Part shown: one piece after another, positions 29,712-39,800 of the stretch | Layout: every line of letters starts with the position of its first letter | Numbering within the stretch: the first letter of the stretch is position 1 | From: Prochlorococcus sp. MIT 0701 | GTDB taxonomy: Bacteria > Cyanobacteriota > Cyanobacteriia > PCC-6307 > Cyanobiaceae | Assembly (NCBI RefSeq): GCF_000760295.1 | Contig: NZ_JNBA01000029.1 | Location: 1-64,000 of the forward strand | DNA length: 64,000 nt | Reading direction: 5' to 3' | Program-made: the position numbers and the translations under genes | Notes under the pieces: model-generated | Told to the model about the DNA's origin: nothing | The model's database searches: none | Seen by the model: only the letters and a program-made list of their open reading frames with translations

Positions 29712-31283
29712 ATGCCCGAAATGGGTGTATTTCTTCTCGCCACCCAGGCCATGGCAGCTCCAGGCGAGCTGCTCAACCTTGCACTGAATGCTGGTGCGAT
29801 TGCCCCTGAAGGGGCTGTTCTCGTCGCAATGCTGGCGACCCTACTTGTGGACTTAGCCGGTGAACAGGCTGCAGCCCGCTGGGTACCTCCCATTTGTTAT
29901 GCCGGCCTTGGCACAGCACTCGTGCTCCTCGCCCAGCAATGGAATGCGCCTCTGGAACCCTCGTTCCTTGGAGCTTTTCTGGCTGACAACCTGGCCATTG
30001 CCTTTCGGGCCGTGGTGGCGCTCTCTACCTTGCTGTCACTACTGATCAGCTGGCGCTACGCAGAGCAGAGCGGCGCGCCAATTGGTGAATATGCCGCCAT
30101 CCTTCTGGCCGCAACCCTCGGGGCAATGCTCCTTTGCGGCTCAACTGATCTTGTGAGCGTGTTCGTCTCCCTCGAGACCCTCTCCGTGGCGAGCTACCTG
30201 CTGGCTGGCTACATGAAACGAGATGCCCGTAGTTCCGAAGCAGCACTCAAATATCTGCTGGTGGGCTCCGCCGCGGCAGCAGTATTTCTCTACGGCGCCT
30301 CTCTTCTCTACGGGCTCAGCGGCACCACCAGCTTGCAGGCTATTGGCATTGCTTTACTCACCAGCCCTACTCCACTGGCCGCACTATCACTGGTCTTCGT
30401 ACTTGCAACGGTGGCCTTCAAAATTGCTGCGGTGCCTTTCCACCAATGGACCCCGGATGTCTATGAAGGATCCCCAACTCCAGTGGTCGCATTCCTCTCA
30501 GTGGGATCTAAAGCTGCTGGCTTTGCTCTTGCACTGAGGTTGTTGGTTGGTTGCTTCGGTGCCTTCGACACCCAATGGAAATTGCTTTTCACCGTGCTGG
30601 CTGTGTTGAGCATGACCCTGGGCAACGTCGTCGCGCTGGCGCAGACATCAATGAAGCGAATGCTGGCTTACAGCTCCATCGGCCAGGCAGGATTCGTGAT
30701 GATTGGCTTGGTGTGCGGAACCGAAGACGGCTTCGCTGCAATGGTTCTCTATATGGCGGCCTATCTATTCATGAACCTGGGAGCTTTTGCCTGCATCATC
30801 CTCTTCTCGATCCGCACGGGAAGTGATCGAATTTCTGACTATGCAGGTCTCTATCAGAAGGATCCGTTGATAACGCTGGGACTCAGCCTCTGCCTTCTTT
30901 CCTTGGGAGGAATACCTCCGATGCTCGGATTTTTTGGCAAGATCTATCTTTTCTTTGCTGGCTGGGCCGACCATCAATACCTCCTCGTCGTTGTTGGCCT
31001 AGTGACCTCCGTAGTGTCGATTTATTACTACATCTCTGTCATCAAAATGATGGTGGTCAAAGAACCAAAAGAAGCTTCCGATGTCGTGAAGTCCTATCCA
31101 TCGATCCAGTGGTCGACGATTGGCATGCCTCCACTTCGAATAGCACTGGTGGGTTGCGTTGTTGTAACAGCCGTTGGTGGGATCCTTTCAAATCCTCTCT
31201 TTCAATGGGCTAATAGTGCCGTAGCCGGCACGCCGCTTCTCCAGGAAGCCATTGCTCTGGGCAGCCAACGATCCATTGGCTAA
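29712..31283 (+). CDS. ndhB: NAD(P)H-quinone oxidoreductase subunit 2
   Basis: 523 residues, about fourteen membrane helices. It is a proton-pumping antiporter-like subunit of the NDH-1 complex for respiration and cyclic electron flow in thylakoids. Marks are [21 protein letters not shown] with the key Glu, [42 protein letters not shown] with the pumping Lys and conserved His, and [15 protein letters not shown]. It is divergent from topA with 127 bases between the starts. Its end overlaps the start of the ABC ATPase gene. Confidence 0.96.
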   Translation: MPEMGVFLLATQAMAAPGELLNLALNAGAIAPEGAVLVAMLATLLVDLAGEQAAARWVPPICYAGLGTALVLLAQQWNAPLEPSFLGAFLADNLAIAFRAVVALSTLLSLLISWRYAEQSGAPIGEYAAILLAATLGAMLLCGSTDLVSVFVSLETLSVASYLLAGYMKRDARSSEAALKYLLVGSAAAAVFLYGASLLYGLSGTTSLQAIGIALLTSPTPLAALSLVFVLATVAFKIAAVPFHQWTPDVYEGSPTPVVAFLSVGSKAAGFALALRLLVGCFGAFDTQWKLLFTVLAVLSMTLGNVVALAQTSMKRMLAYSSIGQAGFVMIGLVCGTEDGFAAMVLYMAAYLFMNLGAFACIILFSIRTGSDRISDYAGLYQKDPLITLGLSLCLLSLGGIPPMLGFFGKIYLFFAGWADHQYLLVVVGLVTSVVSIYYYISVIKMMVVKEPKEASDVVKSYPSIQWSTIGMPPLRIALVGCVVVTAVGGILSNPLFQWANSAVAGTPLLQEAIALGSQRSIG

Positions 31284-31971
31284 TCCAACGGCAAGCAGCA
31301 CACCCGTCGCCGTGCTGAGCGATGTCAGCAAGCTCTACGGACAAGGAGCTGGAACAGTAAAAGCTCTAGACCATCTCAATCTGATCGTGAATCAAGGGGA
31401 TTATTTAGCCGTGATGGGTGCCAGCGGCTCTGGCAAGAGCACAGCCATGAACATTCTCGGTTGCCTGGATCGTCCCACCAGAGGTAGCTATCGGCTCAAC
31501 GGGGTAGCGGTCGAAGATCTCGATGATGATGCTCTGGCGAATCTGCGCAATCAAGAACTGGGCTTTGTTTTTCAGCAGTTTCACCTACTCCCTCAGGCCA
31601 CAGCCCTGGAGAACGTAATGCTGCCAATGATCTATGCCGGGGTGCCTGCTGTCCAGCGAAGAGAGCGAGCTGAACAAGCTCTCGAGCGAGTAGGTCTAAG
31701 CAAACAAATGGGAAACCGCCCCAATCAACTCTCGGGGGGTCAGCAGCAGCGGGTTGCAATTGCCCGAGCAATTATCAACCAACCGGCTCTACTGCTAGCT
31801 GATGAACCCACGGGTGCTCTCGACTCAAGAACCACAGAAGATGTTCTCAACCTTTTCGATGAGTTGCATCATCAGGGGATCACTCTGGTATTGGTCACCC
31901 ACGAAAACGATGTTTCTGAAAGGGCCGACCGAATAGCGCGCTTCCACGATGGCCAAGTCGTTCGGGACTAG
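31276..31971 (+). CDS. ABC transporter ATP-binding protein (MacB/LolD/DevA type)
   Basis: 231 residues from TTG 31276; TTG 31252 is also possible. Walker A is GASGSGKST, then [10 protein letters not shown], signature [14 protein letters not shown], Walker [13 protein letters not shown], and [14 protein letters not shown]. The [13 protein letters not shown] segment is typical of the MacB/LolD group that drives export of lipoproteins, glycolipids or peptides. No permease gene is next to it, so its partner must be elsewhere. It overlaps ndhB by eight bases. Confidence 0.87.
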   Translation: MANPTASSTPVAVLSDVSKLYGQGAGTVKALDHLNLIVNQGDYLAVMGASGSGKSTAMNILGCLDRPTRGSYRLNGVAVEDLDDDALANLRNQELGFVFQQFHLLPQATALENVMLPMIYAGVPAVQRRERAEQALERVGLSKQMGNRPNQLSGGQQQRVAIARAIINQPALLLADEPTGALDSRTTEDVLNLFDELHHQGITLVLVTHENDVSERADRIARFHDGQVVRD

Positions 31972-32012
31972 AGCGCTGAGTTGGCTGCTACTGATATCAG
32001 ATCGATAAAGGG

Positions 32013-32450
32013 ATGAACCAAACGAATCCCCCTAATCGCATCGGTTTATCGGGTAAAACCCATCCTCTTACCGTGGCCATAGTGGATGACGATCCCAGAG
32101 TTCGTGAGTTGCTCAAAGAGGAAATTCAAGACGAAGGTCATCACGTCTTGAGCTTTGAATCGGCCGAAAGCTTTCTTGACAACAGCTCTTTGGAGAGCAT
32201 TGATTTAGTACTGCTAGACCTGATGATGCCAGGCATGAATGGGCTGGAATGCCTGCAGCAACTGCATCGACAAGCTTGTCATGACAAATTGCCGAGGATT
32301 GTTGTTGTATCCGCCCTCAGTGACCCAAGCAAACAGCGCCAAGTACTCGAGGCCGGTGCTGAAAGCTATGTGATCAAACCAGACCTCTTCGAGAGACTTC
32401 CCACCCTCCTAAATGGATCCACACCCTGTGAAGGAGGGGCCCACGAATAA
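32013..32450 (+). CDS. single-domain response regulator
   Basis: 145 residues, receiver domain only. The acidic pocket is AIVDDDPRVR, the phosphorylation Asp is in DLVLLDLMMPGMNG, the Ser of the Thr/Ser switch is in VVVSALSD, and Lys is in YVIKPD. There is no output domain, so it acts by protein contact or in a phosphorelay. It precedes an OmpR-type regulator on the same strand by 65 bases. No kinase gene is nearby. Confidence 0.88.
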   Translation: MNQTNPPNRIGLSGKTHPLTVAIVDDDPRVRELLKEEIQDEGHHVLSFESAESFLDNSSLESIDLVLLDLMMPGMNGLECLQQLHRQACHDKLPRIVVVSALSDPSKQRQVLEAGAESYVIKPDLFERLPTLLNGSTPCEGGAHE

Positions 32451-32515
32451 CCATTGATTGCACAAGGTCTGAATCCAGAGAAACTGCTTAAGTAGACACC
32501 AGGTTGATTGCATGA

Positions 32516-33244
32516 ATGACTAACGCATCATCACCGAGAACCAGAGTCCTATTGGTGGATGATGAACCGAGGCTGACAGAACTTCTACGCCTAGAGCTTG
32601 ATGTTGAGGGTTATGAGGTCAGCGTGGCGGAGGACGGGGCCTCAGGGTTGATCAAAGCTCGAAGTGATCCATCACCAAACCTAATCATTCTTGATTGGAA
32701 CCTTCCTGATTTCACAGGTGTCGATATCTGTCAACGTATTCGTTCTAGTGGCATTAAGACACCAATCTTGATGCTCACAGGTCATGACGATGTTACCGAT
32801 CGCGTCAAGGCACTGGATGCTGGAGTTGATGACTATCTAACCAAACCCTTCTCCATTGAAGAGCTCATGGCCAGATTACGAGCCATGCAACGCAGAGCAG
32901 AGCAATTCTCAGGAGACTCTGGCATCGAACATCTACCAGAGACAATACAAGTGGCGGACTTAAAGATGAACACCAGCACAAGGGATGTAACACGCAACGA
33001 TCGCACGATTCAACTTTCCGTAAAAGAATATGAGTTACTACATTTCCTGATGATTGGAGCAGGAAAAGTTCACGAACGTGACGCCATTATGAAAGCTGTA
33101 TGGGGAGAGGACTTCTTCGGAGATGACAATCTTCTAGACGTTTACATCCGCTATCTACGCCAAAAGATTGAGCGAAAAGATACTGCCACTCTGATTCACA
33201 CAGTTCGCGGGGTCGGCTTCATCCTTCGTGAAGAGAAGCAGTGA
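32516..33244 (+). CDS. OmpR/PhoB-type response regulator
   Basis: 242 residues. The receiver domain (about 9-122) has LLVDDEPRLTELL, the phospho-Asp in NLIILDWNLPDFTG, LMLTGHDD and YLTKPFSIEELMAR. A linker leads to a winged-helix DNA-binding domain with LSVKEYELLHFLM and NLLDVYIRYLRQKIERKDTATLIHTVRGVGFIL split over helix and wing. The overall form resembles cyanobacterial RppA/NblR/ManR-type regulators. The cognate kinase and targets cannot be told from the window. Confidence 0.92.
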   Translation: MTNASSPRTRVLLVDDEPRLTELLRLELDVEGYEVSVAEDGASGLIKARSDPSPNLIILDWNLPDFTGVDICQRIRSSGIKTPILMLTGHDDVTDRVKALDAGVDDYLTKPFSIEELMARLRAMQRRAEQFSGDSGIEHLPETIQVADLKMNTSTRDVTRNDRTIQLSVKEYELLHFLMIGAGKVHERDAIMKAVWGEDFFGDDNLLDVYIRYLRQKIERKDTATLIHTVRGVGFILREEKQ

Positions 33245-33248
33245 TTGA

Positions 33249-34211
33249 TCAAGGCCGTTCGAGGCTCTCGATCAACTGACCGACCAACAGCGACACCGGG
33301 TCGATACCTGAAGCCATGAGTGGATTTAGATCCAAATCACCTGGATCCATCGCAACCCAACCGCCACCCTGAGGGCGTCTCAGTTCGAAGTGGAGATGTG
33401 GACCAGTGCTTAAGCCGGTACTACCAACCCGACCAATCACCTCCCCTTGACGAACCCGCTGACCCGGCCGCAGGTAAATCTCTGAGAGATGCCCATAAAG
33501 AGTGCGCCTACGAGGAGCGTCATGTTCCACTTCCACAGCGATGCCATAGCTCCCAGCTAGGCCGCTACTGACAACAGTTCCCGTTAATGCAGCCACCACA
33601 GGAGCGCCTTCTGGTGCGGCTAGGTCTTTGCCCGCATGCATCAACCAACTGCCAATCACAGGATGCAAACGCATACCGAATTCACTACTGGTAAAAGCCC
33701 CACCGATGATCGGGAAAAGAAGCTGACGATCTCCATTCCCTCGCAGGGGCTTGGGCCTCGGAGTCACCGCAAACACCGAAGCCAAGCTGAAGTCACTCCC
33801 AGAGCCTGCCAATAATGCCGAAACCGGAACCGTAAGGGGCGACAACAGCCGACCGCCAGGGCCACGGCGCAGCAAGCGGAACTGGGCACGCCCCCTGGAA
33901 CGCAGAGCAACGCCACTGGCACATTCCTTGGCTGACAGAGCACCACTACGACAGGCCTGCTGCATCCGAGGCCTGTCGATCGTCAAACCCACCGCATGCC
34001 CCTCCAGCTGTCGGCGTTCCGCTGAAGTGATCACCTTGTTGCGCTCCAGCTCCTCAAGAGATTGATCAAACCTTTGCGGCGACTCAAGCTGAATAGCCTC
34101 ACGCGCAGGCAATAACTGTGCTTGCCGAACCGCTGGAGCAACAGGCTCCACTGGCTTAGCAAGCACAGGCACTGAAAGCAGCCATGCAGCAGCTAACCAG
34201 CGAAACGACAC
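33249..34211 (-). CDS. M23-family metallopeptidase (LytM domain)
   Basis: 320 residues from GTG 34211, with an export signal (FRWLAAAWLLSVPVLA). The C-terminal LytM domain holds the zinc ligands in SSEFGMRLHPV ... HAGKDLAAP and the GPHLHFELR motif, so the enzyme should be active on peptidoglycan cross-links. The N-terminal half (about 25-170) includes an ERRQLEGHAVGLTIDRPR stretch of unknown fold. It converges with the response regulator gene, only four bases apart. Confidence 0.88.
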   Translation of the reverse strand: MSFRWLAAAWLLSVPVLAKPVEPVAPAVRQAQLLPAREAIQLESPQRFDQSLEELERNKVITSAERRQLEGHAVGLTIDRPRMQQACRSGALSAKECASGVALRSRGRAQFRLLRRGPGGRLLSPLTVPVSALLAGSGSDFSLASVFAVTPRPKPLRGNGDRQLLFPIIGGAFTSSEFGMRLHPVIGSWLMHAGKDLAAPEGAPVVAALTGTVVSSGLAGSYGIAVEVEHDAPRRRTLYGHLSEIYLRPGQRVRQGEVIGRVGSTGLSTGPHLHFELRRPQGGGWVAMDPGDLDLNPLMASGIDPVSLLVGQLIESLERP

Positions 34212-34259
34212 CCGATCGGATCCTCAGACGAGAAAAACTATAGAAAAAGTACAACTCAG

Positions 34260-35021
34260 TTATGACCAGCGTGTCCAGCGCATGGTCCGAGAACCCTGGC
34301 TCAGCAAAAGCGACCCATCCAGGCCAAGTCCGATCACGTCCCAGAGTTCACCACCCTTCGGATCACGAACCTGCTTTGTCCAGAGGCGTCGCTCAGCTTC
34401 GGCGCAAACCCAATCGGCTCGACCAGCCAAATCCATGGTTCGATCCAGAGCGCAGAGCACTTCTGCCATCCAGGCCAGAGGCTGACACTGGCCGGATCGA
34501 AGCAACTCATCTAAGGCAATCCCTTCTCTGGGCACACGGTTGCAAACATTCAAGCCAAGACCAATGCGTGCCAGCCTGACGCGACTGCCACGGTGCACCA
34601 ATCTCGGCAAGAGACCAGCCAATTTACGGTCCCCCACCATCAAATCGTTAGGCCACTTGATACTCACCGGCACTCCCCGCCGCTCGAGCCGTTCAGCCAG
34701 CGCCACAGCGACTGCTACTCCAAAAATACCGGCAGAGCACTGAGCATCAAACCAGGGCAAAGCGGCACTGATCCATACCCCACCGATCGGTGCCTGCCAG
34801 ATCCGACCACGCTGCCCCCTCCCATGGGTCTGGCGATCAGCAAACAATGCCCGGGGCTGCTGGGCTGAAAAAGGTTGCTGCTTCAGCCAGTCAGACAACA
34901 TCAACTCAGTACTTGCACAGACCGGCTGCCATCGCAACTGCCATGGCCTAGCCCCACAAGACTGCCTACGCCACAGCCGGGCAACCGCAGCAGCACCAGT
35001 CCATGACTCAGATGTGCGCAT
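34260..35021 (-). CDS. birA: biotin-[acetyl-CoA-carboxylase] ligase
   Basis: 253 residues from ATG 35021 (MRTSESW); a longer reading into the aminotransferase gene is unlikely. It activates biotin with ATP and attaches it to the biotin carboxyl carrier protein. The biotinyl-AMP loop is present as QTHGRGQRGRIW, with VSIKWPNDLMVGDRKLAGLL and IGLGLNV downstream. There is no N-terminal DNA-binding domain, so it is a ligase only. It overlaps the aminotransferase gene by 14 bases. Confidence 0.9.
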   Translation of the reverse strand: MRTSESWTGAAAVARLWRRQSCGARPWQLRWQPVCASTELMLSDWLKQQPFSAQQPRALFADRQTHGRGQRGRIWQAPIGGVWISAALPWFDAQCSAGIFGVAVAVALAERLERRGVPVSIKWPNDLMVGDRKLAGLLPRLVHRGSRVRLARIGLGLNVCNRVPREGIALDELLRSGQCQPLAWMAEVLCALDRTMDLAGRADWVCAEAERRLWTKQVRDPKGGELWDVIGLGLDGSLLLSQGSRTMRWTRWS

Positions 35022-36204
35022 GCCACCAAGGCCACATCCGAGCAACTGCCGCCTCCAAATCTTCCACCGGATGAACCAGGGCCAGGCGCAGCCAACCATC
35101 CCCGCCGGAACCAAAACCTGATCCAGGCGTCAAGGCAACGCCAGTCTGATCCAAAAGATCTGCTGCCAAAGTCTCATCGTTGTAGTTCTGCTGTTTTGCC
35201 CAGGCTGGAATCGGCAACCAAAGATAAAGCGCCATTGAGGGACAAGGAGCATGCCAACCCAATGCGTGGAGAGCTGCCAGGGTCCTGTCTCTGCGCTCCC
35301 GGTAAACCCCAAGAATCTCTTGAGGCCAATCTTGGGCATCGGTAAGGGCGGCTATGGCGCCTCGCTGTAAAGCCAAGGATTGGTTGAAATCCACGACACC
35401 CTTGAGCTCACGAAGGGCTGTAATCAAATGTTCAGCCCCAATCGCAAAGGCCAATCGGAACCCCCCCAAGCACCAGGCCTTGGAGAAGGAGAAAAATTCA
35501 ATCCCGCATTCCCTCCAACCAGGACAGCGCAACAGAGCTGGCGCCTCACCGTCCAGTGCCAAATCCACATAAGGATTGTCGTGAGCAACCACCACTTGAT
35601 GACGGATGCCCCGATCCATGGCTTCCGCCAACCAGCTCTGTTCTCCTACCTGGGCTGTGGGGTTATGAGGAAAGCCAAAAACCATCATCCGCAACTGGTC
35701 CCACTGGCTGTTGCTTAAAGCCTTGAAGTCAGGTCGCCATTCCTGCTCCGGTCGTAGCAGCAGTCGTTCAATACGGGCATCGGCCAAAATCAACCCACCC
35801 CGATGTGAAGGATAAGCAGGATCCAGAATCAAGGCAGAATCCCCAGGATCCAAAACTGCCAAAGGCAGGTGGGCCGTTCCCTCCTGTGAACCGACCAACA
35901 ACAACACTTCCCGATCTGCATCAACGCTGACACCGAAGCGCCTCTGACTCCACGCAGCGACAGCCTCCCGAAAGGGCCTCGTCGAAGCATGCAAGCAATA
36001 GGAAGAGCTCTCAGGTTCCCTTAGAGCAACTTCGATGGCCTCAAGTGCCACCGCTGGAGGTGATAAGTCTGTGGACCCCAGTGACAAATCCAGCAGAGGC
36101 AAACTTTGAGGGCCTGCGTTAGCCAGGCGATAAGCCTGCTTACGGCGATCATTGCGGTCAAAAACGCCACGACCCAATCTGCCTAGACGCCTTGAAGTCG
36201 CCAT
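35008..36204 (-). CDS. class I/II aminotransferase (LL-DAP aminotransferase-like)
   Basis: 398 residues from ATG 36204 (MATSRRLG). The fold type I PLP enzyme marks are LDLSLGSTDLSPP at the start, VGSQEGTAHLPLAVLDPGD, FGFPHNPTAQ, AHDNPYVDLAL, the PLP Lys in FFSFSKAWCLGGFRLAF and GSGFGSGGDGWLRLALV. It resembles LL-diaminopimelate and N-succinyl-DAP aminotransferases, but the substrate cannot be assigned from motifs alone. It is followed directly by birA. Confidence 0.85.
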   Translation of the reverse strand: MATSRRLGRLGRGVFDRNDRRKQAYRLANAGPQSLPLLDLSLGSTDLSPPAVALEAIEVALREPESSSYCLHASTRPFREAVAAWSQRRFGVSVDADREVLLLVGSQEGTAHLPLAVLDPGDSALILDPAYPSHRGGLILADARIERLLLRPEQEWRPDFKALSNSQWDQLRMMVFGFPHNPTAQVGEQSWLAEAMDRGIRHQVVVAHDNPYVDLALDGEAPALLRCPGWRECGIEFFSFSKAWCLGGFRLAFAIGAEHLITALRELKGVVDFNQSLALQRGAIAALTDAQDWPQEILGVYRERRDRTLAALHALGWHAPCPSMALYLWLPIPAWAKQQNYNDETLAADLLDQTGVALTPGSGFGSGGDGWLRLALVHPVEDLEAAVARMWPWWHAHI

Positions 36205-36329
36205 CAACGGAAAGCTAAAACTGTGTTTTGGTGATCGGCCACCAGATCAAATAAGTAGCCGCTAAGAACTCCGCCACTGAGACAAGACATCTTGCAGCAC
36301 AATGATCTGCCAATGAGATCCATCCCCTT

Positions 36330-37133
36330 TCAGAGCTTGTCGATGGCGCGCTTAAGTTCCTCCAACTCAGCATCCACCTCAGCCACCTTGACAGCCTCCA
36401 CCTCTGGGCCAGTGGCATCCTTACTCTCCTGAAGTGAAGACGTCTCCGCGGCGGGCAAAGCCACTGCCTCAGCCCCCCCCTCAAGACGCTGACGCAGAGC
36501 AGATAGTTCATCATCGACATCGTTTCCACCTTCCAGAGCCGCAAACTGACTCTCAAGATCAGCACCGGCGAGCTCAGCGGCAGCCTGACTACTGGCTTCC
36601 AAGGCCTGGACCTTGTCTTCCATGCGATCAAAGGCCGCCATTGCAGAGTTAGTGCCAAGATTGCCCACAGCGCTCTGTAATTGCTGCTGGGCCTTTGCCG
36701 CCTGTGCTCGGGCCTTGAGCATGTCCTTCTTGGTTCTGGCCTCGGCGATCTTGCCCTCAAGAGCCACTAAGCTCCGCTTGAGGGTCTCCACCTGCCCTTC
36801 CTGCCCCTTGAGCTGGTTGGTGAGCGCCGTAGAAGATTCCTGGAAACCCTTCCGTCGAGTAAGGGCTTCCTTAGCGAGATCCTCTTCACCCTTCTGAAGA
36901 GCCAGCTCAGCACGTTCGTACCAGGTTTTTACTTGACCCTCAGCCTGATCAGCCTGATTGCGAAGCCGCTTCTGACTGGCGATGGCCATAGCAACAGCCT
37001 GTCGCAACTTGACCAAATCGGCTTGCATATCTGCAACCGATTGATCAAGGATCTTGACGGGATCCTCGGCCTTACTCACAAGATCGTTGAGATTGGCACG
37101 TAATAAGCGGCTTAACCGGTCAAAGAAGCCCAT
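36330..37133 (-). CDS. vipp1: PspA/IM30 membrane-associated protein (Vipp1)
   Basis: 267 residues, almost fully coiled coil. The amphipathic N-terminal helix MGFFDRLSRLLRANLNDLV binds membranes, and EDPVKILDQSVADMQADL continues the family signature. The protein forms ESCRT-III-like rings and rods that maintain thylakoid membranes. A C-terminal extension after about residue 215 is acidic with an end helix (ELEELKRAIDKL), which distinguishes Vipp1 from PspA. The 122 bases between its end and the aminotransferase start hold no gene. Confidence 0.93.
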   Translation of the reverse strand: MGFFDRLSRLLRANLNDLVSKAEDPVKILDQSVADMQADLVKLRQAVAMAIASQKRLRNQADQAEGQVKTWYERAELALQKGEEDLAKEALTRRKGFQESSTALTNQLKGQEGQVETLKRSLVALEGKIAEARTKKDMLKARAQAAKAQQQLQSAVGNLGTNSAMAAFDRMEDKVQALEASSQAAAELAGADLESQFAALEGGNDVDDELSALRQRLEGGAEAVALPAAETSSLQESKDATGPEVEAVKVAEVDAELEELKRAIDKL

Positions 37134-37199
37134 CGAGGCATTGAAAAGACCTCTCGGAGGCTAGCGAGCTGGAGCCAAGACTCCACTTAGGCTTTTGAG

Positions 37200-37742
37200 A
37201 TGGCCATAGCTCCCGATCAGCAACGCAAACGGCTTGGTCGAGGAGAAGTGCTGCAACAAGCGCCTCCCGCAGCCGCCACAGCCCTCTCCAGCTGCCTTGA
37301 ATCCATTAAGCGTGACTGGAAGCAACAAGGCTCCATGGCTGGTCTCTGGCAAGAATGGCCCCGACTGGCAGGCCCCCTGCTTGCTCCCCACTGCCGCCCA
37401 CTCAACGTTCGCCAAGGGGTTTTGATCATCGGCGCCAGCCATCCTCAGTGGAGGCAGGCCCTGCTCTATAACCGCCCCCAACTCTTGGCAGCCCTGCGTG
37501 CCGCGGGCCATGACATCAAAGATCTACGCATTCAACAACACCACCCCGGAAGCACCCCAAAGCTGGAAAGTGAAGCCAGCATCTGGGCACGACATCCCAG
37601 CAGAATTGATGTTCATGGAATGGCCGCATGTCATGCCTGCGGTAGTCCTGCCCCAGCTGGAGAAATGGCCCTCTGGGGACGATGTGGTTTCTGTAGAAGA
37701 CTGCAACTTGCTGACCCGACCCAAGCGGAGACCAACGCTTAA
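37200..37742 (+). CDS. DUF721 (DciA-like) protein with C-terminal zinc ribbon
   Basis: 180 residues. The N-terminal domain matches DUF721: LWQEWPRLAGPLLAPHCRPLNVRQGVLIIGASHPQWRQAL, the KH-like fold of the helicase loader DciA. The C-terminus carries CHACGSPAPAGEMALWGRCGFC, two CxxC pairs that should bind zinc. DciA proteins help load the replicative helicase in bacteria lacking DnaC. It is divergent from vipp1 with 66 bases between the starts. Confidence 0.8.
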   Translation: MAIAPDQQRKRLGRGEVLQQAPPAAATALSSCLESIKRDWKQQGSMAGLWQEWPRLAGPLLAPHCRPLNVRQGVLIIGASHPQWRQALLYNRPQLLAALRAAGHDIKDLRIQQHHPGSTPKLESEASIWARHPSRIDVHGMAACHACGSPAPAGEMALWGRCGFCRRLQLADPTQAETNA

Positions 37743-37840
37743 ATCCTGCTCACGCACTATGCGAGACGTCTTGCTCGCATGCTGGTCCAAAAGCAAAGGA
37801 CAAGAGCCCACTTCATCAAGCCATTAAGACAACCAAAACA

Positions 37841-39682
37841 TCAGAAACGCTCAGGTCGTGGTTGCCGCCAATCGGTATGGAAACCTTCAGCTTTGAGCTG
37901 ATTCGCTCGCTTCTCAAGATTACGACGATCCAACCGCCAAACCCTATAGATCCCGAACTTGCCAAGCAGCTCAGGTTGAAGGTCCTGCCAATGCCTCCGC
38001 TGCGTTGTGCCCTTATCAATCACCACGAGAGCGGTTGAAGATCCCATGGGCCCCTCAATTGGCAGACCTGACCATCCCCTGCGCTCTTCTTCTCGTAATC
38101 GATCATCCAGGTTCACTAACGCCCCCGCAGAGCGCCCCTCATACACCACCACCTGATCGGTATAGAAGTGAAGTGAAGGTTTAATTGCGCCAACCATCAC
38201 CAAGGGTTCGCGAGACTTCTGAGAAGCGACCAACAGTTGAGCAGCTTGCCTTACAGGCAGCTGGCGCACCTGGTCACCCAACGCCCACATCGGTAAGAAC
38301 GAAAACAATTGGAAAGCAACCAGTGGCCCTTGAAGGGCCAGCAATCGCCCAGGCCGTGGCCGCCAAGCCAACCAGATCCCAAGTAGCACCGAAAGGCTGA
38401 AAAAAACTGCTGCCCTGAGTACAAGACGACTAGCAAGCAGTTCTGCCGCAAGAGTGGGCATCTCCGGGTCATAAATCCATTCAACCCAGAACGGTGAAGC
38501 CCAAAGCCCTGCCGCTAACAATCCCGCCAAAACAACTGATCCGCCCCATGCCCAGACAAGACCTGGTCGCTGTTGGGGCGAAACACTTGCGGCCAATCCA
38601 ATCAACAACGCGGCCGCCGGTGTCGCAGGCAACCAATAACTTGGCAATTTTGTGGCAGCGCAAGTGAATAGCAGCAACACAGCCAGCAGCCAACAGGCCG
38701 CAAAACTCTGCAGAGATCCCTCAGGCTCTGTCTGGCAAAGCGCACCGCCCCTCCTGACTGGAACGAAGGCCTGCAACAGCCCAAGGATCAGCAAGGGGGT
38801 AAATGGCAGGGACGCAACCACCAAGACAGGTCCAAAAAACCACCAAGGCTGCAGATGACTATTGACTACTGATGTGAAGCGTTGAAGATTGTGATAGCCG
38901 AAGAAGCTATCCCAAAAGGGTTGTCCCTCCACAAGTAATTCCGCCACATACCAAGGCAGGCTGATCAGGGCAGTAATCAACAAACCAGGCAGAGGGCGCA
39001 ACCGCTGCCAAAGGGTTGCCAGATTCCACTGCAGCAAAGCAAAGAGAACAAGCACCATGCCGGTCAGCACGACAGCCGCTGGTCCTTTGGTCAGCACTGC
39101 TAAACCCAAAACAAGCCAGGCCAACCACCATGGCTGGGTAAGCGGGGCGGCAAAGCGGCGCCATTGCAGAAGCAAACTCACCCCCAAGGTGCTGCAAAAC
39201 AAGGCATCGCTAACAGCAACCCGACTCCAGAGCAGGACCAGTGGCGAAAGAGCAAAGGCCAAGGCCACCGCAACACCTGTTCGGCGTGGGCAAGCGTCAT
39301 CCTTCTGGGGCCAACACATCACAGTGTCACCAAGGGCCAGCATCATCAAGACAGATGCAAGCGCAGAAGGAAGACGTGCCGCCCATGTCCCTAGTGGGTC
39401 CCAAACCTGATGGCCGGGCAAGGCATAAACCAACCCCATTAGCCAATACACCAGAGGAGGCTTGTCGAAGCGAGGCAGACCATTAACCCTCGGCGTCAGC
39501 CAATCTCCTGTGGTACTCATGGCACGACCTGCCGCGGCAAAGAGAGGCGGGGTTTCATCAACCAAACCAGACTCTCCTAACTGCCAAAGGCAGAGAGCTA
39601 CCCCAAACGCCAGGATCAGCAGCAGACCTCGACGCCGTTGAAGAGGAGACAGCAACACCGTCGCAGCAAACGTCAGCACCAT
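37841..39682 (-). CDS. ArnT-like (GT83/PMT) lipid-dependent glycosyltransferase
   Basis: 613 residues from ATG 39682 (MVLTFAATVLL). About eleven hydrophobic helices. The first large loop has the PMT-family Asp/Glu motif in GLVDETPPLFAAAGRAM, and GLPRFDKPPLVYWL is the ArnT hallmark. Such enzymes move a sugar from undecaprenyl or dolichyl phosphate onto lipid A, proteins or other acceptors outside the membrane. Acceptor and sugar are unknown. A longer frame upstream overlaps the drug/metabolite transporter gene and is not preferred. Confidence 0.85.
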   Translation of the reverse strand: MVLTFAATVLLSPLQRRRGLLLILAFGVALCLWQLGESGLVDETPPLFAAAGRAMSTTGDWLTPRVNGLPRFDKPPLVYWLMGLVYALPGHQVWDPLGTWAARLPSALASVLMMLALGDTVMCWPQKDDACPRRTGVAVALAFALSPLVLLWSRVAVSDALFCSTLGVSLLLQWRRFAAPLTQPWWLAWLVLGLAVLTKGPAAVVLTGMVLVLFALLQWNLATLWQRLRPLPGLLITALISLPWYVAELLVEGQPFWDSFFGYHNLQRFTSVVNSHLQPWWFFGPVLVVASLPFTPLLILGLLQAFVPVRRGGALCQTEPEGSLQSFAACWLLAVLLLFTCAATKLPSYWLPATPAAALLIGLAASVSPQQRPGLVWAWGGSVVLAGLLAAGLWASPFWVEWIYDPEMPTLAAELLASRLVLRAAVFFSLSVLLGIWLAWRPRPGRLLALQGPLVAFQLFSFLPMWALGDQVRQLPVRQAAQLLVASQKSREPLVMVGAIKPSLHFYTDQVVVYEGRSAGALVNLDDRLREEERRGWSGLPIEGPMGSSTALVVIDKGTTQRRHWQDLQPELLGKFGIYRVWRLDRRNLEKRANQLKAEGFHTDWRQPRPERF

Positions 39683-39800
39683 GTGGTGATGGTGGCATCC
39701 CTGGCTATGTTCCTGAACAGACCCAATACCTTCTGAAGTGCCATAAGGGCAGGCCAGCAGAGTGGACCATCTCCATCCAAGCGCAAGGAACGAAATAACA

